From contig NZ_JAIUZM010000001.1 of the NCBI RefSeq assembly GCF_020171345.1, positions 62,001 to 126,000 on the forward strand: a stretch of DNA of 64,000 bases. The letters are read 5' to 3'. The stretch comes from Microbulbifer agarilyticus (GTDB lineage: Bacteria; Pseudomonadota; Gammaproteobacteria; Pseudomonadales; Cellvibrionaceae). This document shows, piece by piece, positions 50,869 to 60,500 of this stretch. The notes beneath the pieces were generated by a model, which ran no database searches, was not told the DNA's origin, and saw only the letters and a program-made list of their open reading frames with translations. Both the position numbers and the translations under genes were made by a program. Within the stretch, counting starts at the first letter, position 1. The number at the start of each line of letters is the position of its first letter.

Positions 50869-53184
50869 GTGAAAATAAACGCGTCCACACAAAAATTTGG
50901 ACTGGCGCTTACCATCGCCCTGCTTACCGCCTGCGGCAAACCCGCAGATGACACCAACACGGAAGCCAGCACCCAAGCTGCCGCCGACAAGCCCGCTGCC
51001 ACGACTGAGGCACAGCCGGCCAGCAGCACCGCAACGGTTTCAACCGAGGGCATGTGGATGCCCCGCCAGCTGCCTGAACTGGGCAACAAGCTGGAAGAGC
51101 TGGGACTGGAGCTGGACCCCAGCACCATGACCGACCTGACTAAGTTCCCGATGAATGCTGTGGTCAGCCTCGGCGGCTGCTCCGCTTCTTTCGTGTCTCC
51201 CCAAGGGCTGGTAGCAACCAACCACCACTGTGCCTACGGCTCCATTTCCTACAACTCCACCGAAGACAATGATCTGCTGGCCAACGGTTTCCTGGCCAAG
51301 ACCCTGGAAGAAGAAGTCCCTGCGGCACCGGGTTCGCGCATCTACGTTACCGTGGAAATGGACGACGTTACTGACAAGATCAAGAGCAAGCTTGACGACA
51401 GCATGGACGGCGCCACCCGCTTCAAAGCCATTGAAGATGCAGAAAAAGCACTGGTTGCCGCGTGTGAATCCGACCCCGGCCACCGCTGTGAGGTTTACAG
51501 CTACTACGGCGGCGCAAGCTACTACCTGATCAAGCAGTTGGCCATCCGCGACGTGCGCCTGGTACACGCCCCAGCCTCCTCCATCGGCAAATTCGGCGGT
51601 GATATCGACAACTGGATGTGGCCGCGCCACACCGGCGATTACGCATTCCTCCGCGCTTACGTCGGCCCCGACGGCAAGCCTGCGGACTTCTCCAAAGACA
51701 ACGTGCCGTTTAAGCCCAAGCACCACCTGACCGTGGCGACCGAAGGACCTCAGGAAGGCGATTTCGTGATGGTTGCCGGCTACCCCGGGCGCACCAACCG
51801 CTACCGCACCGCCGAAGAAGTGAGCAATAACTTCACCTGGTACTACCCCACCATGCAGAAGGTACTGGCAGAGTGGTCGGAAGTCATCGGCAACGCGACC
51901 GAAAACAACAAAGACGCTGCGTTGAAGTACGCAAGCCTGGTTGCCGGCCTGAACAACTATTCCAAGAACTTCACCGGCATGATGGAAGGCTACAACCGTA
52001 GCGACCTGTTGACGCGCAAGCAAAAGTTGGAGAAGGACCTGCAGGACTGGATTGGTGAAAAGCCCGAAGAGCGCAAGCAGTACACTTCGGTAATCAACGA
52101 TCTGAATAACCTGATCACCGAAAAGCAGTCCACCCAAGAGCGCGACTTGCTGCTCAACTACATGAACCGCTCCGCGATGCTGAGCAGTGCCCAGCGCCTC
52201 TACCGCCTGAGCCAGGAAAAGCAAAAAGCAGACGCAGACCGTGAACCCGGCTATCAGGAACGCGACATGACCCGCTTTGGCGAGAGCATGAAGCGTATCG
52301 AGCGCAACTTCGAGCCGTCGGTAGACCAGGCCGTATGGAGCTACTTCCTCGAGCGCTACAACGCGCTGCCTCAAGATCAGCGCATCGAGAGCTTTGATAC
52401 CTTCTTCGGCGTTGAGCTGAGCGGCGAAGCGTTGCAGAACAAGCTGTCTGCCATGTACGAAAAAACCGGCCTCACCGACACCGATACCCGCCTGGCCTGG
52501 ATGGATAAGTCGCCGGAAGAGTTCCGCGCAAGTGATGATCCATTCATTCAGCTGGCCGTCGCTACCTTCGATGACCGCATGGCGCTGGAGAAAAAAGACA
52601 AGGCGCTGACCGGTGCCTTTGCCAAGATCCGCCCGCAGTTTATGGACCTGCTGATTTCCTACTATCAGGAACAGGGCAAGCCGGTATACCCGGATGCGAA
52701 TAGCTCACTGCGCCTGACCTACGGTCTGGTGAAAGGCTACACGCCGCCCGCAGGAACCGTGAAAGGCGCGGCCGACGGCAACGATGGTAAAGACAGCTTT
52801 GTGCCCTTCACCACCCTGCGCGGTATCGAAGCCAAGTACACCGGCGAAGACCCATTTGATTCTCCGCAGGCACTGCTGGATGCCATCAAAAACAAGGACT
52901 ACGGTGATTACTACGATGAAAACCTCGATTCCGTACCGGTGAACTTCCTCACCACCGTGGACATCACCGGCGGTAACTCCGGTTCTGCCACCATGAACGG
53001 CAAAGGGGAATTCATTGGTCTGGTATTTGATGGCACCTACGACAGCATCAACGCCGACTGGGACTTCAACGACAACACCCGCGCAATCCACGTCGACGTG
53101 GAATATATGTTGTGGGTGATGGACAAGGTCGACAACGCCCATAACTTGCTTGAAGAGATGGGGGTTAAGGAAGCTCAACAGTAA
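50869..53184 (+). CDS. S46 family dipeptidyl peptidase (DPP7/DPP11 type)
   Basis: A 771-residue lipoprotein-like exported serine peptidase. The N-terminus has a lipobox signal (ALTIALLTAC). The trypsin-fold catalytic set is visible: His in TNHHCAYG (about residue 118), Asp in GGDIDNWMWPRHTGDYA (about 245) and Ser in GGNSGSA (about 702). A helical domain lies between. The residue after LVFD in GLVFDGTYDS is Gly, as in DPP7 for hydrophobic P1 residues, not the Arg of DPP11 that selects acidic P1 residues. It releases dipeptides from peptide N-termini in the periplasm or outside the cell. Terminator follows. Confidence 0.95.
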   Translation: MKINASTQKFGLALTIALLTACGKPADDTNTEASTQAAADKPAATTEAQPASSTATVSTEGMWMPRQLPELGNKLEELGLELDPSTMTDLTKFPMNAVVSLGGCSASFVSPQGLVATNHHCAYGSISYNSTEDNDLLANGFLAKTLEEEVPAAPGSRIYVTVEMDDVTDKIKSKLDDSMDGATRFKAIEDAEKALVAACESDPGHRCEVYSYYGGASYYLIKQLAIRDVRLVHAPASSIGKFGGDIDNWMWPRHTGDYAFLRAYVGPDGKPADFSKDNVPFKPKHHLTVATEGPQEGDFVMVAGYPGRTNRYRTAEEVSNNFTWYYPTMQKVLAEWSEVIGNATENNKDAALKYASLVAGLNNYSKNFTGMMEGYNRSDLLTRKQKLEKDLQDWIGEKPEERKQYTSVINDLNNLITEKQSTQERDLLLNYMNRSAMLSSAQRLYRLSQEKQKADADREPGYQERDMTRFGESMKRIERNFEPSVDQAVWSYFLERYNALPQDQRIESFDTFFGVELSGEALQNKLSAMYEKTGLTDTDTRLAWMDKSPEEFRASDDPFIQLAVATFDDRMALEKKDKALTGAFAKIRPQFMDLLISYYQEQGKPVYPDANSSLRLTYGLVKGYTPPAGTVKGAADGNDGKDSFVPFTTLRGIEAKYTGEDPFDSPQALLDAIKNKDYGDYYDENLDSVPVNFLTTVDITGGNSGSATMNGKGEFIGLVFDGTYDSINADWDFNDNTRAIHVDVEYMLWVMDKVDNAHNLLEEMGVKEAQQ

Positions 53185-53210
53185 CTTCCTATACCCAACT
53201 TCCAAGCACA

Positions 53211-53237
53211 AAAAAGCCGGCGTTTAGCGCCGGCTTT
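53211..53237 (+). terminator. S46 peptidase terminator
   Basis: AAAAAAGCCGGCG, TTTA loop, CGCCGGCTTT with a short T tract after the peptidase stop. Confidence 0.85.
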
Positions 53238-53540
53238 ACATACTTCAATCCCTACCCTATCTAAAGCCACCCTCCGCAGCGAAAGGTGGCACATACTCAG
53301 CACATATATTGGCTTACGCAATTACTTTCTCGGCTGCACCAGGTATAACGTGCAGCACCCGCCCAAATACCATCGCAACGCCGAAACCCCCAATTGAAAT
53401 AGCGCTCTTACTACGCCCAAGCCCTATGTCATCCGGTGACTTACTTCAGTTATTCCCTATTAACTAAGCGCGGACAACTTCCCTCAAAATATCCGTTGAC
53501 GTATATTTCTTCGCAGAAACTATAAACGATACAAAAAACA
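53238..53540. other. intergenic region
   Basis: About 300 bp without a gene. GCCACC and GGTGGC (53265-53290) can form a small hairpin. No other feature seen. Confidence 0.5.
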
Positions 53541-55871
53541 ATGAATGACACCTTAATTACGTTAGCCAAAACAACCGTACTATCCACCTGCCTGCTACTG
53601 CACGCTTGCGGTGGCGGTGGCAGTGGCGGCGGAGCCAGTACTCCCGAGCCAACCAACTTGCCTCCAACCGTTTCAGCAGCAAGTGCCACCATTGCAGAGG
53701 GCACTACAACAACAATTGTCGCCTCAGCTGCCGATAGCGATGGGACCATAGCGTCCTACACATGGGAACAGAAATCCGGTGTAGCCCTAACCCTCAGCAA
53801 CACGGATTCTGATACCGTTTCGATCACCGCCCCGTCCGTTACGGAAGATAGCGAAGCTGTAATTACCATTACCGTAACGGACAATAGCGGCGCAACAGCC
53901 TCACAAGACGTATTGATTACCGTCACAGCCAACCTACTCAGCTTGGTAATCGAAGGGCGAGTCATTGCACCCTCATTAGAAACAAGTAGCGTCGAGTTCC
54001 GAGTTGGTGAAGAAGTATTTTCGGCCCCGATCACGGCAAGTGGTGACTACTCAGTTCCCTTGAATATCGACGAGAGCCGATCAGAAGAGATGGTTCGTGC
54101 AACCACCAGTGACGGCTCCGGGCAGAATCTGCTCGTGTCACTGATGGGAAGCGTTGCATCGCTACACTCTGCCGCGGGTGAAGATGGCTTGCTCACACGC
54201 GACGAGCACCTATCGGTAAACATTTCACCGGTTTCTACAGCATTCACCGCTCAACTTGAACAGGGTGTGCCGCAAAGTATCTCTAGTGAAGCGGTACTTG
54301 GCGAACGAATGAAGCGACTAGATGGAAATGCCGCACTGCAGTTAGCGGTGTTAATCACTCTGATAGTTGACGATGCGGATGGTGTAGCGCTAGATCTTCC
54401 CGCGGGTATAAATAGTACCTATGCCCTCGCGGCAAAGCCGGAAAGCATCTCCGAGTTTGTTGTAAATACGCAGCTCAGGCATACCACGGCTTACCTCAAT
54501 GCTCTTGCGCTCGTCGCTTCCCATGAAGATTTATCATCGTCTGCGGTAGCTCGCGTAAACAACACCTATGCTGACACTTATTACCTCACCACCGCTGGTA
54601 TTCAGTCTATTCCGTTTGCGGCACTTGGCAGCCACTTCGTCGATCTGGGCTACAAATTAACCCTGAATACAGAGGGCCAGGGCAACTTGATTGGCCGACT
54701 CGGGGATACCACATTGAGTTGGGCGGCAGGAGAGGATGGTATTACTCTGTCCGGTGCAGAGTTCGTAACCGATGAAGAAACTTTTTGGGATGCCGACCTC
54801 GGCAAAGGTGTCGTGAGGCAAACAGTGGTCGCACCCTCGGGTATCCGCTGGCTCAATCAAGCCAACGCTACAGACTGGCTGTTGGTTACCGTGGAGGAAT
54901 ATTTCCGCTATCCCGATGGCGAGTACCCTTCAACGGAACCAGAAGTGCACACTGGTGCGATGCTAGCAGTCCGCCAGGCTGGCACAATTCCAGCGCATGA
55001 AGTTATTGAAGTAGGTTTAAACTACAGCCTGCCTCTTGGCTACATTCAGGGCAATGTGGAATCACCGGCTGTAAGTGTTCCCAACCCCGATTTTTCAATT
55101 CGCGCCACGCAAATGATGTTTACTGGCGATGTTGATACCGGCGGGAGTGCGACTTATGTCCTGGATCAAATCAACGGCGAAGGTATTCCTGCTAGCACCC
55201 TAGCAACAACCGGTTGGTCTATTAATAACGAAGGTCAATTAAAGTTAAACGATGTTTACGGCAACACAGTGGAAGTAACTTTCCTTGAAAATACAAACAT
55301 CAAAGACTCTCTGACTCACGTAACGACCACTAATGACGTAAGGCGAACCGCCATGACGTCAAATACTTTTGTAAAAGAGGCGAGCGATTGGACGTCAAGC
55401 GAAGCCGTAGGTATTTACCGCCTGCCCGACGATTTCTATTACCCTAACTCTCCCTACTGGATTGAAGTAAATGCAGATGGGACAGCACTCACCGTGATCG
55501 GGTACGACTCGAACCCCAGCAACGACACCGCCATAACAGACAGCTTTGTTCAAATGCCGGGCTTCTGGCAGATAAACGCCAACGGCAACCTCGTTATTCG
55601 GCGCTACCGTCAATATCAAATGGGTTACTGTGAACCCGACAGCTGGAATCCTGCAGCAAGCGACAGCTGCCTCCTCTACAACGAGCGAGAATGGGTCCTT
55701 CAGCAAAATTTGGATAACAACGCAATCGGCGTTCAGCAGTATACGCGCTTTTTCGAAGATGCCTTCAGAGACCCATCGTCCGGTATCGAAGTTAATGAGC
55801 TACGATCCAGTTCTATCGCCAACTACAAATTTGAAAGAATCTCCGAGCGTCCATATACAATAAATAATTGA
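53541..55871 (+). CDS. large Ig/PKD-domain lipoprotein of unknown function
   Basis: A 776-residue outer-membrane or surface lipoprotein. Lipobox cysteine C23 in LLLHAC is followed by a Gly-rich tether (GGGGSGGG). Residues about 42-130 are a PKD/Ig-like domain (PTVSAASATIAEGTTTTIVA). The remaining 640 residues have no recognised family; they are beta-rich and Asp/Thr/Ser-rich with repeated aromatic motifs near the C-terminus (YRLPDDFYYPNSPYWIE, RRYRQYQMGYCEPDSW). The ATG has a weak upstream RBS. Proteins of this shape in chitin degraders often bind or process polysaccharides; that role here is only inference. Confidence 0.75.
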   Translation: MNDTLITLAKTTVLSTCLLLHACGGGGSGGGASTPEPTNLPPTVSAASATIAEGTTTTIVASAADSDGTIASYTWEQKSGVALTLSNTDSDTVSITAPSVTEDSEAVITITVTDNSGATASQDVLITVTANLLSLVIEGRVIAPSLETSSVEFRVGEEVFSAPITASGDYSVPLNIDESRSEEMVRATTSDGSGQNLLVSLMGSVASLHSAAGEDGLLTRDEHLSVNISPVSTAFTAQLEQGVPQSISSEAVLGERMKRLDGNAALQLAVLITLIVDDADGVALDLPAGINSTYALAAKPESISEFVVNTQLRHTTAYLNALALVASHEDLSSSAVARVNNTYADTYYLTTAGIQSIPFAALGSHFVDLGYKLTLNTEGQGNLIGRLGDTTLSWAAGEDGITLSGAEFVTDEETFWDADLGKGVVRQTVVAPSGIRWLNQANATDWLLVTVEEYFRYPDGEYPSTEPEVHTGAMLAVRQAGTIPAHEVIEVGLNYSLPLGYIQGNVESPAVSVPNPDFSIRATQMMFTGDVDTGGSATYVLDQINGEGIPASTLATTGWSINNEGQLKLNDVYGNTVEVTFLENTNIKDSLTHVTTTNDVRRTAMTSNTFVKEASDWTSSEAVGIYRLPDDFYYPNSPYWIEVNADGTALTVIGYDSNPSNDTAITDSFVQMPGFWQINANGNLVIRRYRQYQMGYCEPDSWNPAASDSCLLYNEREWVLQQNLDNNAIGVQQYTRFFEDAFRDPSSGIEVNELRSSSIANYKFERISERPYTINN

Positions 55872-55877
55872 CTATAG

Positions 55878-55906
55878 AAAAAGGGCCCCTTATCGGGCCC
55901 TTTTTT
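55878..55906 (+). terminator. terminator after the Ig/PKD lipoprotein
   Basis: AAAAAGGGCCC, CTTATC loop, GGGCCCTTTTTT immediately after the stop codon. Confidence 0.93.
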
Positions 55907-55959
55907 ATTGGAAAATTAGAGTCATATCACATGTACGACCGATTAATAAACTGGCGCGG

Positions 55960-56636
55960 TCACGGCCGCCCCCGCGGCGCAGCGCTTACCCGTCGCGCAT
56001 GCTGCCGCTCGTTTTCCTCCTTAAACCGATCACTGCCTAGTGCCAAACCTTCGATACCGAGCCGCGAATTTCCTCCAGCAATGGCCCATCTAACTGATAC
56101 CGAAACAATGCCCGGTAGCTCTCGCGGCGCTCCTTTGGGCAACGACCTAGGGCCATGTATTGAGGATGAGGCGTCAGTAGCGCGGAAGCCTTACCCAACC
56201 CGTTACAACGGTAACTCGACCAGTAATACTCGCCCGGGTCAACCACCATGCCGGCACGCACCGGATTCAGTTCGATATAGCGATAACATTGCAGCAGGTA
56301 TTCTTCTGACTCGACCAGGCAAGACTTATAACGGCCCTCCCACAGCGTTCCAGATCGCCGATACTCACGATTGAAATAGCGCACATAAATACGCCCAAGG
56401 GCCTGCATCATCCGGCTGACGCCATTGTCGGAAGCAGGCGTAGCTAAAAGATGCACATGGTTCGTCATAAAAACCCAGGCATGGACCTGAACATCAAACT
56501 CCCTCGCGTACTGCTTCAACCAGCCCGCATAGGCAATCATGTCTTGCTCACTACAGAAGCACACCTGCCGGTTGTTTCCTCGCTGAATAACATGCTGTGG
56601 AATACTGGCAGGACCGAGGCGGGGTAATCTGGCCAT
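55960..56636 (-). pseudogene. RAYT (REP-associated Y1 transposase), C-terminal frameshift
   Basis: A HUH-type single-strand transposase. From ATG 56636 the frame gives IPQHVIQRGNNRQVCF, the HUH motif TNHVHLL (H60, H62) and the tyrosine helix CYRYIELNPVRAGM (residues 117-130). After LLEEIR (about residue 189) the frame shifts: in-frame it stops at 56037, whereas a neighbouring frame continues as SRLGIEGLALGSDRFKEE, ending RGRP at 55960. This is the usual RAYT C-terminus, so one base was gained or two were lost near 56060-56080. Activity is doubtful, since the tail helps bind REP hairpins. A tandem duplication lies just upstream. Confidence 0.85.
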
Positions 56637-56909
56637 TGGAAGCTCCTTTTCCTGATGGCCACAGATTAAATGACGGGAAGATTCAAAAGGTGCTAATGGG
56701 CGTCATAATGTTGATCTGACCCCATTTATTTCCAGAAACACACCTGCCGGTTGTTTCCTCGCTGAATAACATGCTGTGGAATACCGGCAGGACCGAGGCG
56801 GGGTAATCTGGCCATTGGAAGCTCCTTTTCCTGATGGCCACAGATTAAATGACGGGAAGATTCAAAAGGTGCTAATGGGCGTCACAATGTTGATCTGACC
56901 CCATTTATT
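56562..56909. repeat. 169-bp tandem duplication spanning RAYT 5' end
   Basis: 56562-56730 is repeated at 56741-56909 (offset 179) with only a few differences. The unit contains the RAYT start, its leader and the GGGGTCAGATCAACATT element in reverse complement. So the second copy includes the first ~25 codons of RAYT detached from the gene. Confidence 0.9.
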
Positions 56910-56948
56910 AACCCCATTTATTAACCCCATTTATTAACCCCATTTATT
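56897..56948. repeat. 13-bp tandem repeat, four copies
   Basis: AACCCCATTTATT is repeated in tandem at 56897, 56910, 56923 and 56936 (first copy starts GA). It grows from the end of the RAYT-flank motif and probably arose by replication slippage. Confidence 0.92.
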
Positions 56949-57024
56949 ATTACTGGGCCTACTGGCGCAGACACTTGGCTCAGGAGCACAGATTATGGGT
57001 GTCCTTTTTCTTGTTTTTCTCCTC

Positions 57025-57570
57025 TCACTCGTCGCAACCGGCAAGGTATTCCTCATAAAACCCTGAAAAGTAATCATCTCTACCATTTAGCCACAATGGC
57101 TCTTTATGCACCCACGAAAACGAGGGGATCTCAACTTCAACCGTACCATTCGACAATTGTAGTTGCGCGCGTACTACCCAAATATTTCCATATGTCCCCC
57201 ACCCATGATGAACTACCTTACTAATATTTAGTTTCGTTCCTGCAGCCACCATACCGGTGATTGATCCTTTCCGATCAAACACTAAAGGATCAAACAAAGT
57301 CTCATCAATTTCACCTTTACGCTTACTGTAGCGCTCCATACTAGGGGGAAAGCCGCCCTCTCCCACAGCCTGAATAGACAAGCAGTTCTCAACATTTGAC
57401 AACCCACCACTTAGATTTGCACAATCACTTTCAAAAATAAATGCGGGCTTAGCCAACGTATAACATGCGCTGACAAAATCTGCCTCCCCAATCCGGCTGG
57501 AGAAGTCTTGCGAAGGAATACAGCCAAGTAGCAATGTAAATATAGGTGAAATTAGCACTATTTTAGTCAT
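57025..57570 (-). CDS. hypothetical lipoprotein, candidate immunity protein of the RHS toxin
   Basis: A 181-residue protein with a lipoprotein signal (VLISPIFTLLLGC, cysteine after LLG), so it is expected in the periplasm attached to a membrane. It contains several further cysteines (SACYTLA, ESDCANL, ENCLS, AGCDE). No family was recognised. Its ATG overlaps the TGA of the RHS gene as ATGA, with GGAGG embedded in the last RHS codons, so translation is coupled. Position, coupling and AT-rich composition like the toxin tip fit a cognate immunity protein, in which case the toxin would act in the envelope (inference). Confidence 0.68.
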   Translation of the reverse strand: MTKIVLISPIFTLLLGCIPSQDFSSRIGEADFVSACYTLAKPAFIFESDCANLSGGLSNVENCLSIQAVGEGGFPPSMERYSKRKGEIDETLFDPLVFDRKGSITGMVAAGTKLNISKVVHHGWGTYGNIWVVRAQLQLSNGTVEVEIPSFSWVHKEPLWLNGRDDYFSGFYEEYLAGCDE

Positions 57571-60500
57571 GGATTACCTCCACCATTTTTACGCTTTCGG
57601 TAGTTTGCATCCCAACCGTGACAAAACGCCCCTGAGGACCCACCATTAAGACAGTCAGTTGAATTCGAGTATGGATTCAATAAACGACCAAGCCATCCAC
57701 CATTGATAATATCCCACTTACCTAGATTCGTAATAGCAAGGTTTTCCGAGACCGCGATATTACCAAAAGGAAGAGAGTTCAACTGGGCAGAAGGTGCAAA
57801 CCCTCTAGCAACCAAATTATTGCACGTCAACGTCCCCAAGCTATGACAACCTGAGATGTGTGTTCCGGACTTCCCTCCAGTAATGTAATCGTGGCCACTG
57901 GCATCCAGTAACCCTTGATATCCAAGCAACGTATCATTTACATCCCAAATAACGCCCCACAAACCGTGCTTTCTTGATGTAAAGCCACTAATCTCATTAG
58001 TGCTTTCATGATATCTACTACCAGCAATTTTATTGCCTGCGAATGAATTAAGCGTAAGTAGAGCGTTTAGCTCTTGTAGCGTTAAGCCATTCTTTTCTGC
58101 AATCCTTGCCATTTCTTTCTGGACATAATGATTCTTCACTTCATGTCCAGCGTTAATCACCGTATTCCTGAAACTATTGGCATCAAACCCGTTGTAAAAG
58201 AAATTAACTGCCCTGCCGACTTTCGGATCTGCAATATTTGCTGCTATTTGTATAATATTGATTGATTGCGGCGGCCCGCTCACATATGCCATCACGCCCG
58301 CGCTAAACGCGTTTCGAAATGCTCCTGTTTTTTCCACCCCAAAAGCTCTCGATATATCGTAATTTCCTGCAGCAACACATGCTGCATAAGCTGGCCCACA
58401 CCAAATGGAAGCAATATTCACGACCCACTGACTTGCAGTTTGACCTATAGCCCTAAAGAATCCACGAATTACTTTTTTAAACGGCCTAAACAATTTATCA
58501 AACAAAAAGCCGCTTGGATCAGTAAAACTAAATGGCCGGTTCAGGACATAGGTGTAGCGGTTAAAAGCTTGGCTATTTTTTAGGGACTGCACAAACGGAT
58601 CCGCCTGCATAAACCGCCCAAGATGCGCATCATAAATCCGCCCATTCATATGAATGAGCCCCACCTCATCCAGCATTTCGTGACCGGTATAGCCGCGAGT
58701 AGTAGTGAAGGCGGTAAGCCCGGACCAGTCCGACGACATCAAGTCACTAACCGATACCGCTGCCCAGTTGATCGGGTCGCGGCGTTTACCCCAGGAGTCA
58801 AAGCTGAGCTCTTCCACCACGCTACCATTTTCGTCGGTAATGCGGTGCAGCGAGCCCAAGTGGTCGTTGTGCAGATAGCGCAGCTGGCTTTCCTGCAGGC
58901 TCCAGCTACTACCGACGCTGTAGGTATCCGTCTCAATCGCGGTGCCCTGGATATAGCGTTTGACCTTGACGATATTGCCGGTGGTTACCTGTTCCACACT
59001 CCCCAGATACAGGGTGGTGGTGGTACCACTGCTGTTTACATCTTCACGCCAGTAGCGCTTGCGCTCCGGACTGTAGGCAAAACTTGTGGTGTGCCCACCC
59101 TTGCTGATTTCCAGCGGCTTGTCGAAGGTGCTGTAGTCAATACTGCGGCCACTGCTGTCGCTGGTCATATTGCCATTGGCATCGTAGCTATAGGTCACAC
59201 CGTTCGGTGTCGCAATCACCGCGTGCGGGCCGGGACCACTGCCGCTGTCATTACCGTAGACATAGTCACCACTGCCCACGTCGGACTTGGACTTGATATT
59301 GCCCAGACTGTCGTAGGTCATTACCTGTGCGGCTTTACCAACAACTGTCGCTGTCAACAGGCGGTTGAGGCCGTCATAGGTAAAGTCTTCATGCAGGTTG
59401 CTGCTGCCGCTCAGGTCTTTGCGGAACAGCAGGTTATCCACATCGTCCCAGTCGTAGTGCAGTTCCTGCACTTCGCCGAGCCCGGCGACAGTACCGGCAG
59501 TTCGCGAAATCAGGCGCCCTGTAATTGGGTCATGTACTTGAGCGGTGGTAATACCATTACCCTGAACAAATTCGGTTACATTGCCACGGGCATCCATTTC
59601 GGCAACGGTGTAGTAGGTGTCGAGATAGTTGCCTCCACTGCGATAGGCGTTCACCACCTTGTGCAAGAAGCCGTACTGGTTGTACAGGTTCTGGGTGGCA
59701 CCGGCATCGTAGGCCGCGTCAATCTCGGTGTTGTACTCCTGGAATACGCGCCCGTACTGGTCGTACACGGTCGTGGTTTCAAAACCGCCGAGCACACCAC
59801 CCAGCCCCATGCTGGTCAATGTGTTGCTCGGGCGGCCGAAGCTGTCGTAACCGTGGATACGGATATAGCCACTGACACTGTCCTGCACACTTTCCAGCTG
59901 GCCGAGACCGTTACTGGCAACATCGTAGGTCCAGGTGGTATTGCCCTCGATACTGCCACCCGCGCGGCGATCAATCCGGTTCACCATACGACCCAGCTTG
60001 TCGTACGTCATGCTGCTGGTCTGGCCCTTGGCATCGGTCTGCTGTTTCAGCTCACCGAAGCCGGTGTACTGGTAACTCCACTGCCCTTTGTCCGGGTCGT
60101 CCATCGCAATTTTGCGGCCCACGATGTCGTAGGTGAGCGTGGTCACGATATTGTGCGGATCGGACGGGCTACCGTGCGAGTTCAGCGTCTTCAGGTTGCC
60201 CTGAGCATCGTAGCCATAAGTGATGCGGCCACCGAGGTGATCGGTCACTTCCACCAGTTCGCCGAAGGCATTTTTCTTCTCGGTTTTGGTTTGCCCCTTG
60301 GGGTTTGTGGTAACGGTGGTGAAACCGTCATAGCTCGCGGTGATTGGATTGATCACACCCGGGAGCGTGCTGCGCGTAACGCGGCCCAACAGGTCGTATT
60401 CAAACTCGGTCCAGTAGCGGGACGTTCCCTGGAAATACGGCGTCGACTGGCGGGCAACACGGCCGAGCTGGTCGTACTCCACATCGGTATACACCCAGCG

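Noticed and set aside
56897..56948. Regular repeats considered as a CRISPR array
   Set aside because: The 13-bp units are adjacent with no spacers and no cas genes are nearby; they are a simple tandem repeat.
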